From Posidoniimonas polymericola (GTDB lineage Bacteria; Planctomycetota; Planctomycetia; Pirellulales; Lacipirellulaceae), in the NCBI RefSeq assembly GCF_007859935.1, contig NZ_SJPO01000007.1, positions 186,001-250,000 on the forward strand: 64,000 bases of DNA. The letters run 5' to 3'. A program made the position numbers and the translations under genes. The first letter of the stretch is position 1. The number at the start of each line of letters is the position of its first letter. The notes under the pieces are model-generated. The model was not told the DNA's origin. It did not search any database and was given only the letters and a program-made list of their open reading frames with translations. Below are positions 51,196 to 60,402 of the stretch, piece after piece.

Positions 51196-52239
51196 ATGAC
51201 CCCTGCCGATACCGCCGATCGCCAAGCCGCCGAACGGACGGGAGGGGCAGCCGCTCAGAGCGGCGCCGATCAGCGATCGTTCCCCTGGCAAGATCGTCCC
51301 GCGGCGGTCCAGGATGCCGTGTGGCGAGACTCGCGGAACCCGATTATCGCCCGGCGTCCGATGCCTGGAATCCAGGGGATCTACAACAGCGCGGTGGCGC
51401 CGTTCGGCGACGCCTACGTGGGGGTTTTCCGCACGGAGGACTACAACCGCTTTCCCCACCTGCGAGTGGGTTGGAGCCGAGACGCAATCGAGTGGAAATT
51501 TGAATCCGACCCGATCCTGTTCGCCAACCAGGACCACGACCCGGCCGACTACGCGTACGATCCGCGTGTGGTTCAGATCGACGGGGTTTACTACATCACC
51601 TGGTGCGGCGGGCACAATGGGCCGACCATCAGCATCGCCCGCACCGAGGATTTCCGGACTTTCGAGCGGATGGACAACGCATTCCTGCCGTTCAACCGCA
51701 ACGGGGTATTGTTCCCTCGCAAGTTGGGCGGCAAGTACCTGATGCTGAGCCGGCCGAGCGACGACGGCCACACCCCGTTCGGTGACATCTACCTCAGCGA
51801 GAGCCCCGACATGGTCCACTGGGGCAAGCACCGCCTGGTGATGCGTCGGGGCGGCGGCGAGCACGGCCAGTGGTGGCAGCGGACCAAGATCGGCGCCGGC
51901 CCGATCCCGATCGAGACCGCCGACGGCTGGCTGATGATCTACCACGGCGTGATCGACACCTGCAATGGGTTCGTCTACAGCATGGGGGCGGCAGTCCTGT
52001 GCAAGGACGATCCGGCCCGCGTGCTGTACCGCACGAACCGCCACTTGTTGACTCCCGACGAAGACTACGAGGTATTCGGCCACGTCCCGAACGTGGTGTT
52101 CCCCTGTGCGGCGCTGCACGATGAAGCGACCGGCCGGCTTGCGATCTACTACGGTGCGGCCGATACTTGCACGTGCGTCGTCTACAGCACCGTGGATCGC
52201 ATTGTTGAGTTCACGAAGGCGAACTCGACCGTCTTCTGA
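51196..52239 (+). CDS. GH130 glycoside phosphorylase (beta-mannoside type)
   Basis: A 347-residue five-bladed-propeller enzyme of family GH130, which splits beta-mannosides by phosphorolysis. Family marks are DSRNPIIARRP near residue 50, GIYNSAVAPFGDAYVGVFRTED, then YDPRVVQIDGVYYITWC near 120, in which the Asp of DPRV is the family's proton donor. GAGPIPIETADGWLMIYHG follows near 235. No signal peptide, so it acts in the cytoplasm on imported oligosaccharides and yields mannose-1-phosphate. The ATG at 51196 follows GAGG at 51183-51186; a TTG at 51181 is a less likely start. Confidence 0.92.
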   Translation: MTPADTADRQAAERTGGAAAQSGADQRSFPWQDRPAAVQDAVWRDSRNPIIARRPMPGIQGIYNSAVAPFGDAYVGVFRTEDYNRFPHLRVGWSRDAIEWKFESDPILFANQDHDPADYAYDPRVVQIDGVYYITWCGGHNGPTISIARTEDFRTFERMDNAFLPFNRNGVLFPRKLGGKYLMLSRPSDDGHTPFGDIYLSESPDMVHWGKHRLVMRRGGGEHGQWWQRTKIGAGPIPIETADGWLMIYHGVIDTCNGFVYSMGAAVLCKDDPARVLYRTNRHLLTPDEDYEVFGHVPNVVFPCAALHDEATGRLAIYYGAADTCTCVVYSTVDRIVEFTKANSTVF

Positions 52240-52347
52240 AGGGCCGCTGGCTGCTGATGGGCTGTAGGCGGACCCGCTCGGCGTACGACCTCTTATCCCT
52301 GCAATCGCCCGCCTGCTGACGGCCGGCGTTCCTACGGCGCTGGTCTG

Positions 52348-54201
52348 ATGGATAGATACCACACTGTCGACCTCGTCATCTTGGCGGTCTACCTCGCGGT
52401 CACGATCGGCATCGGCGTTTGGTGCGCCCGCTTCGCCTCCCGCAGCATGGGTGCGTATTTCCTCGGCGGGAACCGCATCCCGTGGTACATGCTCGGGCTG
52501 TCGAACGCGTCGGGCATGTTCGATATCAGCGGCACGATGTGGATGGTCTACCTGCTCTTCGTCTACGGGCTGAAGAGCGCGTGGATACCGTGGCTGTGGC
52601 CGGTGTTTAATCAGGTCTTCATGATGGTGTACCTGTCGGTTTGGCTGCGGCGTTCGGGGGTGATGACCGGCGCCGAGTGGATCCGCTTCCGCTTTGGCGA
52701 CGGTCGGGGGTCGCAGCTGGCGCACCTGATTGTCGTCTTGTTTGCGCTGATCAACGTGGTCGGGTTTCTCGCCTACGGGTTCATTGGCATCGGCAAGTTT
52801 GCCGCGACCTTCGTCCCCTACCAGCTCGCCGCCGACCCGACGACCAATGTGAACCTCTACGGCCTGCTCATCACCGGCGTCACGACGCTCTACGTCGTGA
52901 AGGGCGGGATGATGAGCGTGGTGTTCACCGAGGTGCTGCAGTTCTTCGTGATGACCGTCGCGTGTGTGTGGGTCGGGCTGCTCGCGATGACGATGGTGTC
53001 GCCGGAGATGCTCTCCGACCGCGTCCCCGCCGGCTGGGGCCGGTTGTGGTTCGGCTGGCGGTTGGACCTCGACTGGGCCGGCGTCATGGACGCCGCGAAC
53101 TCCAAGATCGAGTCCGACGGCTGGCAGATATTCTCCGCTTTTGTGATGATGATGCTGGCCAAGGGGTGGCTGCAGAGCATGGCCGGGCCAGCCCCCAACT
53201 ACGACATGCAGCGGGTGCTCTCTTCCCGATCGCCCCGGGAGGCGGCCCTGATGAGCGGACTGGTGAGTCTGGTGCTGCTGATCCCCCGCTACATGCTGAT
53301 CACCGGTTTGACCGTGCTCGCGCTCGCGTTCTTCTCCGACCAGCTGAACGCCATGGGCGAGCAGGTGGACTTCGAGCTGATCCTGCCGATCGCCATGCGA
53401 GAGTTCGTGCCGGTGGGGCTGTTCGGTCTGCTGATCGCGGCGCTGCTGGCCGCCTTCATGTCGACCTACGCGGCGACTGTCAACGCGGCGCCCGCCTACG
53501 TCGTGAACGACATTTACAAGCGGTACTTCAACGCGGACGCTTCCGAGAAGACCTACGTGCGGATGAGCTACGCGGTTTCCGTAGCGGTGGTGGTGGTGGG
53601 CACGGCGTTGGGGTTCGCGGTCGACTCGCTCAACTCGGTCGTGCAGTGGATCGTGGCGGCGCTCTACGGCGGCTACACCGCCGCCAACGTGCTGAAGTGG
53701 CACTGGTGGCGTTTCAACGGCTACGGCTACTTCTACGGAATGCTGGCCGGGATTGTTGCGGCTGGGGTCGTGCCGGCGAGCCTCCCGGCGGTCTCTCCGA
53801 TCTACACATTCCCGATCATCTTCGCGGCCTCGCTGGTGGGGTGTGTCGCCGGCAGCCTGCTGACGCCCGCCGACGAGCCAGCCGTCATCGATGCGTTTTA
53901 TCTGCGGGTCCGGCCGTGGGGGGCGTGGGGGCCGGTGCGGGAGCGTCTGGCCGCGAGCGGCGTCGAGGTTGAGCCCAACCGCCACTTCCGCCGCGACATG
54001 AGCAACGTCGCGGTGGGGATCGTCTGGCAGACTAGTCTCACGGTGGTGGGGATCTACCTCGTCCTGCGAGACTATTCTGCGCTCGCGGTGGCGCTGCTGG
54101 TTGTCGCGGCCTGCACTCTCTACTTAAAGTTCTACTGGTACGACAAACTCGAGGAGTACCCGCCCGAGCCCGCGTCTGTCGGGGCGGCGACGCCGAGCTA
54201 G
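52348..54201 (+). CDS. Sodium:solute symporter (SSS family), mannan cluster
   Basis: A 617-residue inner-membrane transporter with about 14 helices. The N-terminus, VDLVILAVYLAVTIGIGVWCA, YFLGGNRIPWYML and MFDISGTMWMV match the symporter at 29401. It lies between GH130 and GH5, so it probably imports manno-oligosaccharides or mannose with sodium. This pairing of SSS transporter, GH130 and GH5 differs from the SusC/SusD systems of Bacteroidetes. Confidence 0.93.
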   Translation: MDRYHTVDLVILAVYLAVTIGIGVWCARFASRSMGAYFLGGNRIPWYMLGLSNASGMFDISGTMWMVYLLFVYGLKSAWIPWLWPVFNQVFMMVYLSVWLRRSGVMTGAEWIRFRFGDGRGSQLAHLIVVLFALINVVGFLAYGFIGIGKFAATFVPYQLAADPTTNVNLYGLLITGVTTLYVVKGGMMSVVFTEVLQFFVMTVACVWVGLLAMTMVSPEMLSDRVPAGWGRLWFGWRLDLDWAGVMDAANSKIESDGWQIFSAFVMMMLAKGWLQSMAGPAPNYDMQRVLSSRSPREAALMSGLVSLVLLIPRYMLITGLTVLALAFFSDQLNAMGEQVDFELILPIAMREFVPVGLFGLLIAALLAAFMSTYAATVNAAPAYVVNDIYKRYFNADASEKTYVRMSYAVSVAVVVVGTALGFAVDSLNSVVQWIVAALYGGYTAANVLKWHWWRFNGYGYFYGMLAGIVAAGVVPASLPAVSPIYTFPIIFAASLVGCVAGSLLTPADEPAVIDAFYLRVRPWGAWGPVRERLAASGVEVEPNRHFRRDMSNVAVGIVWQTSLTVVGIYLVLRDYSALAVALLVVAACTLYLKFYWYDKLEEYPPEPASVGAATPS

Positions 54202-54217
54202 CTAGGAGTCGAGGGGA

Positions 54218-56065
54218 ATGCGCATTAAGGTCCAGCGAGAATTGTTGCTGGCGCTCTCGGCTTGCTTGCTCGCCCTAGGCGATTCGAGGGCGGTCGCGTT
54301 CGAGCACTTTGTCACCCGCCAGCAGCACCGGCTCTACGACGGCGACTCGCCGTACCGGTTTGTATCCTGGAACGTCCCCAACCTGCATTGCGTTGAAGAC
54401 TCTCTCAACTTCCTGGGCGGCTCGCCCTGGCGGTGGCCCGATGAGTTCGAGGTCCGCGACGCGCTGCGGTCGGTCTCGCAGATGGGTGGCCGGGCGGCTC
54501 GAAGCTACGTGATCAGCGTCCGCCGTGACCAGGGCGACATGGGCGATCACGTGCACGTGCTGGGCCCCGGCAGGTTCAACGAGCAGGCGTTCCAGGCGCT
54601 CGACCTGGTCATCAAAGTGGCCGAGGAGGAGGGTGTCCGGCTCATCATCCCACTTGTCGACAACTGGCACTGGTGGGGGGGCGTTAAGCAGTACGAGGCG
54701 TTCCGCGGTCGTCCCGAGGGCGCCTTCTGGAGCGACCCGCAGCTGGTTGAGGACTTCAAGCAGACCGTGCGGCATGTCGTCCAGCGACGCAACACGTTGA
54801 CCGGCGAACGGTACAGCGACTCCCAGGCGATCCTTGCCTGGGAAACCGGCAACGAACTAGACGCGACCGCCGAGTGGACGCGTAAAGTCGCGGCCTACAT
54901 CAAGCAGCTCGACCCCAACCACCTGGTCATCGACGGGTGCTCGCTGCACGGCCCGCCGCTGCAGTCGATCGACGACCCCGGCATCGACATCGTCACGACC
55001 CACCACTACCCCAACGTCGGCAACAACAACGCCGCCAGTGTGGTGGAGGCGGCGCATCAGGTCGCCGGCCGCAAGGCGTACTTGGTAGGCGAGTTCGGTT
55101 TTCTGCCGGTCGACGAAGCGCGGCGGGTCCTCGACGCTGTGATCGAGAGTGAAGCGGTCGGGGCGCTCTACTGGAGCCTGAGGTTCCACCGCCGCGAGGG
55201 CGGCTTCTACTGGCACGACGAACCATCGGGGCAGGGCGTCTTCAAGGCGTTCCACTGGCCCGGCTTCACTTCCGGCGACGGCTACCGCGAGCGTGAAGTG
55301 TTCCAGATGGTGCGCGGCGCCGCCTACCGGATCCGGGGGGAGCAGCCGCCCACGCTGCCAGTCCCAGTTCCCCCCAAGCTACTCCCCTGCCCGCGGCCGC
55401 TCACGCTATCCTGGCAGGGGTCGGCTGGGGCGAGCGGCTACGACGTCTACCGCGGTCTGTCGGCTGCGGGCCCCTGGGAGCGGATCGCTGAGCGGGTGAG
55501 CGACGCACGCTACCCCTACCAACCGCTGCTTGCAGACGAGGAAGCGGAAGTCGGGACGCAGGCCTATTACCGGGTAGTCGCCCGCAACGCGGCTGGCGAC
55601 TCCACCCCGTCAAACGTGCTGGGGCCGATCGAGGTCGCGTCGCGGCTGCTGGTGGACGAGTTCAGCGAGCCCCGACCCGAGCGTGCTCTGCAGGGTGCCC
55701 ACGAACAGACGAGCGCCAGGGCACGGCAGGCCCTGGAGGATTTCCACCGGCTCTTGCTGCAACCTGGCGCCAGCGTCACCTACCACGTCGCCGGCAATAT
55801 CGCGAACGTAATGGTGTGGGCGTTCTCTAGTGCCCCCAATGACGAATTGACGGTCGAACTGTCGGCCGACGGCGTGCATTTCACCGCGGCAGAGGTCGCG
55901 TTGAAACAGGCAGACCGTGGAGCTAGTGATTACGCCTACCTTGTTCCCCAGCTGGTCGAAGCGGCAGTCTCCGCGCCGGGGTGGAAGTATGTGAGGGTTT
56001 CTGTCGCAGCGGGGGGCTCGGAAACCGAGCTGTCGCGTGTCGAAGTGCGCTATCTGCCCGAATAG
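54218..56065 (+). CDS. Secreted GH5-like endo-beta-mannanase with C-terminal accessory domain
   Basis: A 615-residue protein with a signal peptide (about 1-27). The (beta/alpha)8 GH5-type domain (about 30-370) holds the acid/base Glu213 in WETGNELD and the nucleophile Glu292 in VGEFGF. RFVSWNVPNLHCVED near residue 47 and LVDNWHWWGGVKQYE near 145 fit GH5 subfamily 7-type mannanases. A fibronectin-III-like segment (about 385-470) with VTLSWQGSAGASGYDVYRG and a C-terminal beta domain follow. It is the extracellular enzyme of the GH130-symporter-GH5 set. Start is 16 bp after the symporter stop. Confidence 0.87.
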   Translation: MRIKVQRELLLALSACLLALGDSRAVAFEHFVTRQQHRLYDGDSPYRFVSWNVPNLHCVEDSLNFLGGSPWRWPDEFEVRDALRSVSQMGGRAARSYVISVRRDQGDMGDHVHVLGPGRFNEQAFQALDLVIKVAEEEGVRLIIPLVDNWHWWGGVKQYEAFRGRPEGAFWSDPQLVEDFKQTVRHVVQRRNTLTGERYSDSQAILAWETGNELDATAEWTRKVAAYIKQLDPNHLVIDGCSLHGPPLQSIDDPGIDIVTTHHYPNVGNNNAASVVEAAHQVAGRKAYLVGEFGFLPVDEARRVLDAVIESEAVGALYWSLRFHRREGGFYWHDEPSGQGVFKAFHWPGFTSGDGYREREVFQMVRGAAYRIRGEQPPTLPVPVPPKLLPCPRPLTLSWQGSAGASGYDVYRGLSAAGPWERIAERVSDARYPYQPLLADEEAEVGTQAYYRVVARNAAGDSTPSNVLGPIEVASRLLVDEFSEPRPERALQGAHEQTSARARQALEDFHRLLLQPGASVTYHVAGNIANVMVWAFSSAPNDELTVELSADGVHFTAAEVALKQADRGASDYAYLVPQLVEAAVSAPGWKYVRVSVAAGGSETELSRVEVRYLPE

Positions 56066-56392
56066 GGGCCGGGGACGCCATCGATTCTACGCCCTGCTGG
56101 GGGCTGCAAGCGGGGTCCTCTTGAACGCCCTCCTTACCAAGCGGGGCATTGGCTGCGAGAATCGGTGGAAATGACTCTTGGCGCCTAACGATTGGTCGGA
56201 ATCGGTCAAAGCCTCGGCCCATCAAGTAAACCTCCTGAGGGAAGATTGCACGGTATTAGCAGAGTTTCATCAGTTCCCTGGCCGAACAAGGACCGGGAGT
56301 AAGTCGGACCTGCTAACTCCTGCAGGCGTAGCGCCCGATTGATTCTGTAACCTTAATGATTCGTAACCGCTGGCGCGGCAATCGGTTCTCAC
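56066..56392. other. Gene-free interval before pta
   Basis: No coding frame with family features and no clear hairpin terminator. An AT-richer stretch at about 56335-56370 is the likely pta promoter area, but no convincing pair of boxes is seen. A lone TCAAGTA at 56222-56228 looks accidental. Confidence 0.35.
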
Positions 56393-58495
56393 ATGTCAAA
56401 CTCTGCCTACGTCCTCGCCTACGAGCCCCGCAGCGGCAAGTCGCTCGTGGTCCTTGGCATGATGGAGATCCTTTCCCGGCGTGTCGAGCGACTCGCCTAC
56501 TTCCGGCCTCTCGTCAGTGGCGACCCCGCGGACAACGCCCACATCCAGCTGGTGCGGGACCGCTACCGTATCAAGGCCACCCCCGAGCAGATGGTCGGGA
56601 TGCGGCTGGACCGCGCCCAGCAGCTCATTGCCGACGGGCAGAAGGATATCCTGTTTGGCGAACTGCTGAACCGCTACCACGCCCTAGCCCGCGACGCAGA
56701 ATTTATCCTCTGCGAGGGGACCGACTACTCGGGGCTCGGCGCTTCGTTTGAGTTCGAGTTCAACGCCGGCCTGGCCATCCATTTGCGGTGCCCGATCGTC
56801 CTGGTCGGCTCGGCGGCGGGCCGGTCCGTGGCGGAAACCATGCGGACTCTGCGGACCGCCCGCGCTTCGCTCGAGCAGCTCGGCGACACAGTCGCAGCGA
56901 CCTTCGTGAACCGCGCCTCGGCGGCGCAGGCAGAAGAGATCCGGGCGGAGCTCGACCTCCATCCGGAAACCGACGGGCCCTCCTGGGTGCTGCCCGAGAC
57001 GCCCGCCCTTGCGCGGCCCACGGTCGCCCAGGTTGCCGCAGCCGTTGGCGCCGAGTGGCTGCACGACCCGGGCGACGCGGCCCAACGCGATATCGCGACT
57101 TACCGCGTCGCCGCGATGCAGCTTCCCAACGCGCTGTCGCGGACGGCGGAGGGATCACTCATCATCACCCCCGGCGACCGGGCGGACATCCTGGTCGGAG
57201 CGATCGCCTCGGTCATCAGCGAGGGCTTCGCGACGCCCGCGGCGGTGCTCCTGACCGGCGGGCTGGAGCCGCCGCCAGCGGTTATGCGGCTGCTCGACGG
57301 AATGCGGCGGTGGCTGCCGCCGATCCTCCTGGTCGAGGGGGACACCTTCACCGCCGCGATGGGGGTCGAGGGAACGCAGGCGGTGCTGACCGCGGACAAC
57401 ACCCCGAAGATTGCCGCGGCGCTGGGAGCGTTTGAGAGCAGCGTCGATATCGAGGCCCTGCTGAAGCGCGTCGCGGTCGCGCGATCGGAACGCGTCACGC
57501 CGCTGATGTTCGAGAACGACCTCATCGAGAAGGCGCGTCGCGACCGCAAGACGATCGTGCTCCCCGAGGGGTCCGACGACCGCGTGCTCCGCGCCGCGGC
57601 CGTGCTGGCTCGCCGCGAGGTCGCCTCGCTGGTCTTGCTCGGCAAGCCAGAAGAGATCGCAACCCGCGCCGCGACGCTGGGCGTCGACCTGCTGACGACC
57701 AAGATCATCGATCCCGTCTCGTCTCCGGACCGCCAGCACTACGCCGAGGTGTTCTACGAAGCGAGGAAGCACAAGGGGGTCACGCTGCAGGATGCGCTCG
57801 ACCAGGTCGAAGACGTCAACTGTTTTGGGACAATCATGGTCCACCTCGGCGACGCCGACGGCATGGTTTCCGGCGCCGCCCACACCACCGCCCAGACGAT
57901 TCGGCCAGCGCTGCAGATCATTCGCACCGCCAAGGGGGTGTCGGTGGTGTCGAGCGTGTTCCTGATGTGCCTGCCCGACCGGGTGCTGGTCTACGGTGAC
58001 TGCGCGGTGAACCCCGACCCGACGCCCGCCGAGCTCGCCGACATCGCTATCGGATCCGCCGCAACCGCGGCCCAGTTTGGGGTGCCGCCGCGGGTGGCGA
58101 TGCTCTCCTACTCCACCGGCGACTCCGGCAGCGGTGCCGCGGTCGAGAAGGTCCGGGAGGCGACGCGGATCGCCCGCGAGCGGGCGCCCAACCTGTCGAT
58201 CGAGGGTCCCATGCAGTACGACGCCGCGATCGACCCGAGCGTAGCGGCCTCGAAGCTGCCCGGCAGCAGCGTCGCCGGCAAAGCCACGGTCTTTATCTTC
58301 CCGGACCTCGATTCGGGCAACAACACCTACAAGGCCGTGCAGCGGTCGGCCAGCGCTGTCGCCATCGGCCCGGTGCTGCAGGGACTCCGCAAACCGGTGA
58401 ACGATCTGAGCCGCGGGTGCACGGTAGCCGACATCGTGAACACCGTTGCGATCACCGCGATTCAGGCCCAGGCGGGGGCGGGGGCGGCAGAATGA
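56393..58495 (+). CDS. pta: Phosphate acetyltransferase, long form
   Basis: A 700-residue enzyme that interconverts acetyl-CoA and acetyl phosphate. The N-terminal P-loop/BioD-like region begins YVLAYEPRSGKSLVVLGMME, a DRTGG-type regulatory domain lies at about 210-320, and the catalytic PTA_PTB domain (about 375-690) has IVLPEGSDDRVLRAAAVLA, GLVSGAAHTT-like MVSGAAHTTAQTIRPALQ and LSYSTGDSGSG. The length matches long Pta forms such as that of E. coli. It overlaps ackA by four bases, so acetate formation from acetyl-CoA is encoded as a coupled unit. Confidence 0.95.
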   Translation: MSNSAYVLAYEPRSGKSLVVLGMMEILSRRVERLAYFRPLVSGDPADNAHIQLVRDRYRIKATPEQMVGMRLDRAQQLIADGQKDILFGELLNRYHALARDAEFILCEGTDYSGLGASFEFEFNAGLAIHLRCPIVLVGSAAGRSVAETMRTLRTARASLEQLGDTVAATFVNRASAAQAEEIRAELDLHPETDGPSWVLPETPALARPTVAQVAAAVGAEWLHDPGDAAQRDIATYRVAAMQLPNALSRTAEGSLIITPGDRADILVGAIASVISEGFATPAAVLLTGGLEPPPAVMRLLDGMRRWLPPILLVEGDTFTAAMGVEGTQAVLTADNTPKIAAALGAFESSVDIEALLKRVAVARSERVTPLMFENDLIEKARRDRKTIVLPEGSDDRVLRAAAVLARREVASLVLLGKPEEIATRAATLGVDLLTTKIIDPVSSPDRQHYAEVFYEARKHKGVTLQDALDQVEDVNCFGTIMVHLGDADGMVSGAAHTTAQTIRPALQIIRTAKGVSVVSSVFLMCLPDRVLVYGDCAVNPDPTPAELADIAIGSAATAAQFGVPPRVAMLSYSTGDSGSGAAVEKVREATRIARERAPNLSIEGPMQYDAAIDPSVAASKLPGSSVAGKATVFIFPDLDSGNNTYKAVQRSASAVAIGPVLQGLRKPVNDLSRGCTVADIVNTVAITAIQAQAGAGAAE

Positions 58496-59610
58496 GGGTC
58501 CTCGTCATCAACTGCGGAAGCTCATCCATCAAGCACCGCAGTTACGACATGCCAGCCGAGCAGCAGGTTGGCGGCGGCGCGGTGGAGGGTATCGGTACAG
58601 CCGACGGGCCCGCGAGCCACGACGCCGGGATCGAGGCGGTCTGCTCGCAATCGGACACCGCGCCAGACATCATCGCCCACCGTGTGGTCCACGGCGGCGA
58701 CCGGTTCAGCGGGGCCGCCCTCGTTACCCCCGACGCGCTGGCGGCGATCGCCGAACTAGAGCCGCTCGCACCGCTGCACAACCCCGCCAACCTGCTCGGC
58801 GTCCGCATCACGACCCAGCGGTTCCCCAACGTCCCGCAGGTCGTGGTTTTCGACACCGCCTTCCACCAGACCATCCCCCAGTACGCTTCGCAGTACGCGA
58901 TCCCCCGCGACCTGGCGGAGCGGTACGGGATCAAGAAGTACGGCTTCCATGGGACTTCGCACCGCTGGGCATCCGAGAGGGCGGCCGCGATGCTCTCCAG
59001 GCCGGTAGGCGAGCTCAAGGCCGTGGTGCTCCACCTCGGCGCCGGGGCAAGCGCGTGCGCGGTAAACGGCGGCAAGTCGGTCGACACCTCGATGGGCTTC
59101 ACGCCGCTGGCGGGTCTCATCATGGCGACCCGCGCCGGCGACATCGACCCCGGGGTGCTCACCTTCCTCGCCCGCGAGGGCGGGCTGACTCCCGACCAGA
59201 TCGATGCTTTGCTCAATCGCGAGAGCGGGCTCAAGGGACTCGCCGGCGACCCCGACCTGAGGAATGTGATCGCGCGGGCCGAAGACGGTGACGCCGTCGC
59301 CCAACTGGCGTTGGACGCCTACGTCTACCGCATTGCGCGCACGGTAGGCGGCTACCTGGTCGCGCTCGACGGCCTCGACGCCCTGGTTTTCACCGGCGGC
59401 GTCGGCGAACGCAGCGCGGTGGTGCGAGCGGCGGTCTGCGAGCGGTTGGCGATCTTGGGCGTCACGCTGGACGCGCAAAAGAACGCGGTTGGCCTAACCG
59501 AGAACGACAGCCGCATCGAAGCCGTCGGCAGCCGGGTCGCGGTCTGCATCGTGGCGGCGAACGAAGAGCTGCAGATCGCCCGCGAGGCGGCCGCCTGCAT
59601 CGGCGGGTAG
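58492..59610 (+). CDS. ackA: Acetate kinase
   Basis: A 372-residue ASKHA-fold acetate kinase, converting acetyl phosphate and ADP to acetate and ATP. Present are VINCGSSSIK at the start, AHRVVHGGDRF near 60, YGIKKYGFHGTSH near 145, HLGAGASACAV near 181, DTSMGFTPLAGLIMATRAGDIDPG and FTGGVGERSAVVR near 300, with the C-terminal AANEEL carrying the conserved Glu. It is somewhat shorter than the usual 395-410 residues. Position 184 in the HLGxG loop is Ala where most acetate kinases have Asn. The start at 58492 overlaps the pta stop (ATGA). The call is secure, although the loop change is worth checking. Confidence 0.92.
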   Translation: MRVLVINCGSSSIKHRSYDMPAEQQVGGGAVEGIGTADGPASHDAGIEAVCSQSDTAPDIIAHRVVHGGDRFSGAALVTPDALAAIAELEPLAPLHNPANLLGVRITTQRFPNVPQVVVFDTAFHQTIPQYASQYAIPRDLAERYGIKKYGFHGTSHRWASERAAAMLSRPVGELKAVVLHLGAGASACAVNGGKSVDTSMGFTPLAGLIMATRAGDIDPGVLTFLAREGGLTPDQIDALLNRESGLKGLAGDPDLRNVIARAEDGDAVAQLALDAYVYRIARTVGGYLVALDGLDALVFTGGVGERSAVVRAAVCERLAILGVTLDAQKNAVGLTENDSRIEAVGSRVAVCIVAANEELQIAREAAACIGG

Positions 59611-59655
59611 ATTGTCACGCGTGATGCCAACGACTCCTGGCGCAGTCTGACTCCC

Positions 59656-60396
59656 TCAGGCCGACCGACGATTGGTCGTCCGCGCGAGCCCGGCCGCGAC
59701 GCAGGCCAATACAAGCGTTGCCGCGGTCGACGGTTCCGGCGTCGATGTGGCGGCGCCGATCGGCGAGTCGTATGTGGCGGCCCAGATGTCATAGTCGGCG
59801 GTGTTGATCACATTGTCGCCGTTGGCGTCGGCCCGCAGGTCCTCGGTCGAGTCGAGCGTGTCCCGCCAGATCGTGTAGTCGGCGGCGTCGACCAGGCCGT
59901 CAGAATTAAAATCGCCGTTGGCTGTCAGCGGGGTCGACCGGATATACGCGAAGCTCCCCCCGGCGCCGCTCCCTTGCCCCCACTCGGTGAACTGGAGGTC
60001 GAAGTAGATGTCGTCGGAAACCAGGTGAACGACAAAGTCGACGCCAACCGAGTTGGGCGGCCCACCGATGGACGAGCTAAGCCCAACCGTATTCAGCCAG
60101 GTATCGAACGAGAGCGAGCCAAGGTCCGTGGTGGTGCCGACCGCCCACTGCGTGCCCGCAGGACTGTCATCGCCCTGGAAAATCTCGGACACGGCGTTGT
60201 ACAGGCCGCGGGTATTGGTCCGCGTGATCCAGATGTCGTCGGTCAGGCGATCCTGGTTTTCGGGGAGCGACGAGTCGGCGAAAGGAGCCTTGGAAAAAGT
60301 GGTCGACGGGCCGTTCCAGACGACCGCCTTAGCGGATCCGCAGGCCAGGTTGGCCGCTAGCGTCGCGATGATCGCAAGCGTCTTGAGTTTCTTCAT
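59656..60396 (-). CDS. PEP-CTERM protein with a dockerin-like module
   Basis: A 246-residue secreted protein with a signal peptide (about 1-24) and a beta-rich domain (about 25-155) with FSKAPFADSSLPENQDRLTDD and VDFVVHLVSDDIYFDLQFTEWGQG. A full dockerin type I pair follows: DFNSDGLVDAADYTIWRD near residue 162 and DANGDNVINTADYDIWAATY near 189, each with a calcium-binding loop. The C-terminus is STPEPSTAATLVLACVAAG and a basic tail, a PEP-CTERM signal. It is directly downstream of the GH39 gene (6 bp), so it belongs to the arabinose/xylose-type cluster and may display on the cell surface. Confidence 0.87.
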   Translation of the reverse strand: MKKLKTLAIIATLAANLACGSAKAVVWNGPSTTFSKAPFADSSLPENQDRLTDDIWITRTNTRGLYNAVSEIFQGDDSPAGTQWAVGTTTDLGSLSFDTWLNTVGLSSSIGGPPNSVGVDFVVHLVSDDIYFDLQFTEWGQGSGAGGSFAYIRSTPLTANGDFNSDGLVDAADYTIWRDTLDSTEDLRADANGDNVINTADYDIWAATYDSPIGAATSTPEPSTAATLVLACVAAGLARTTNRRSA

Positions 60397-60402
60397 TGGT
60401 TG

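Noticed and set aside
51073-53985. A 970-codon open frame on the - strand across GH130 and the symporter
   Set aside because: It is antisense to two clear enzyme/transporter genes, is very rich in Arg, His and Val and has no domain features. High GC leaves long antisense frames open.
56222-56228. A TCAAGTA half-site upstream of pta
   Set aside because: It has no partner half-site and no nearby promoter boxes, so it is probably chance.
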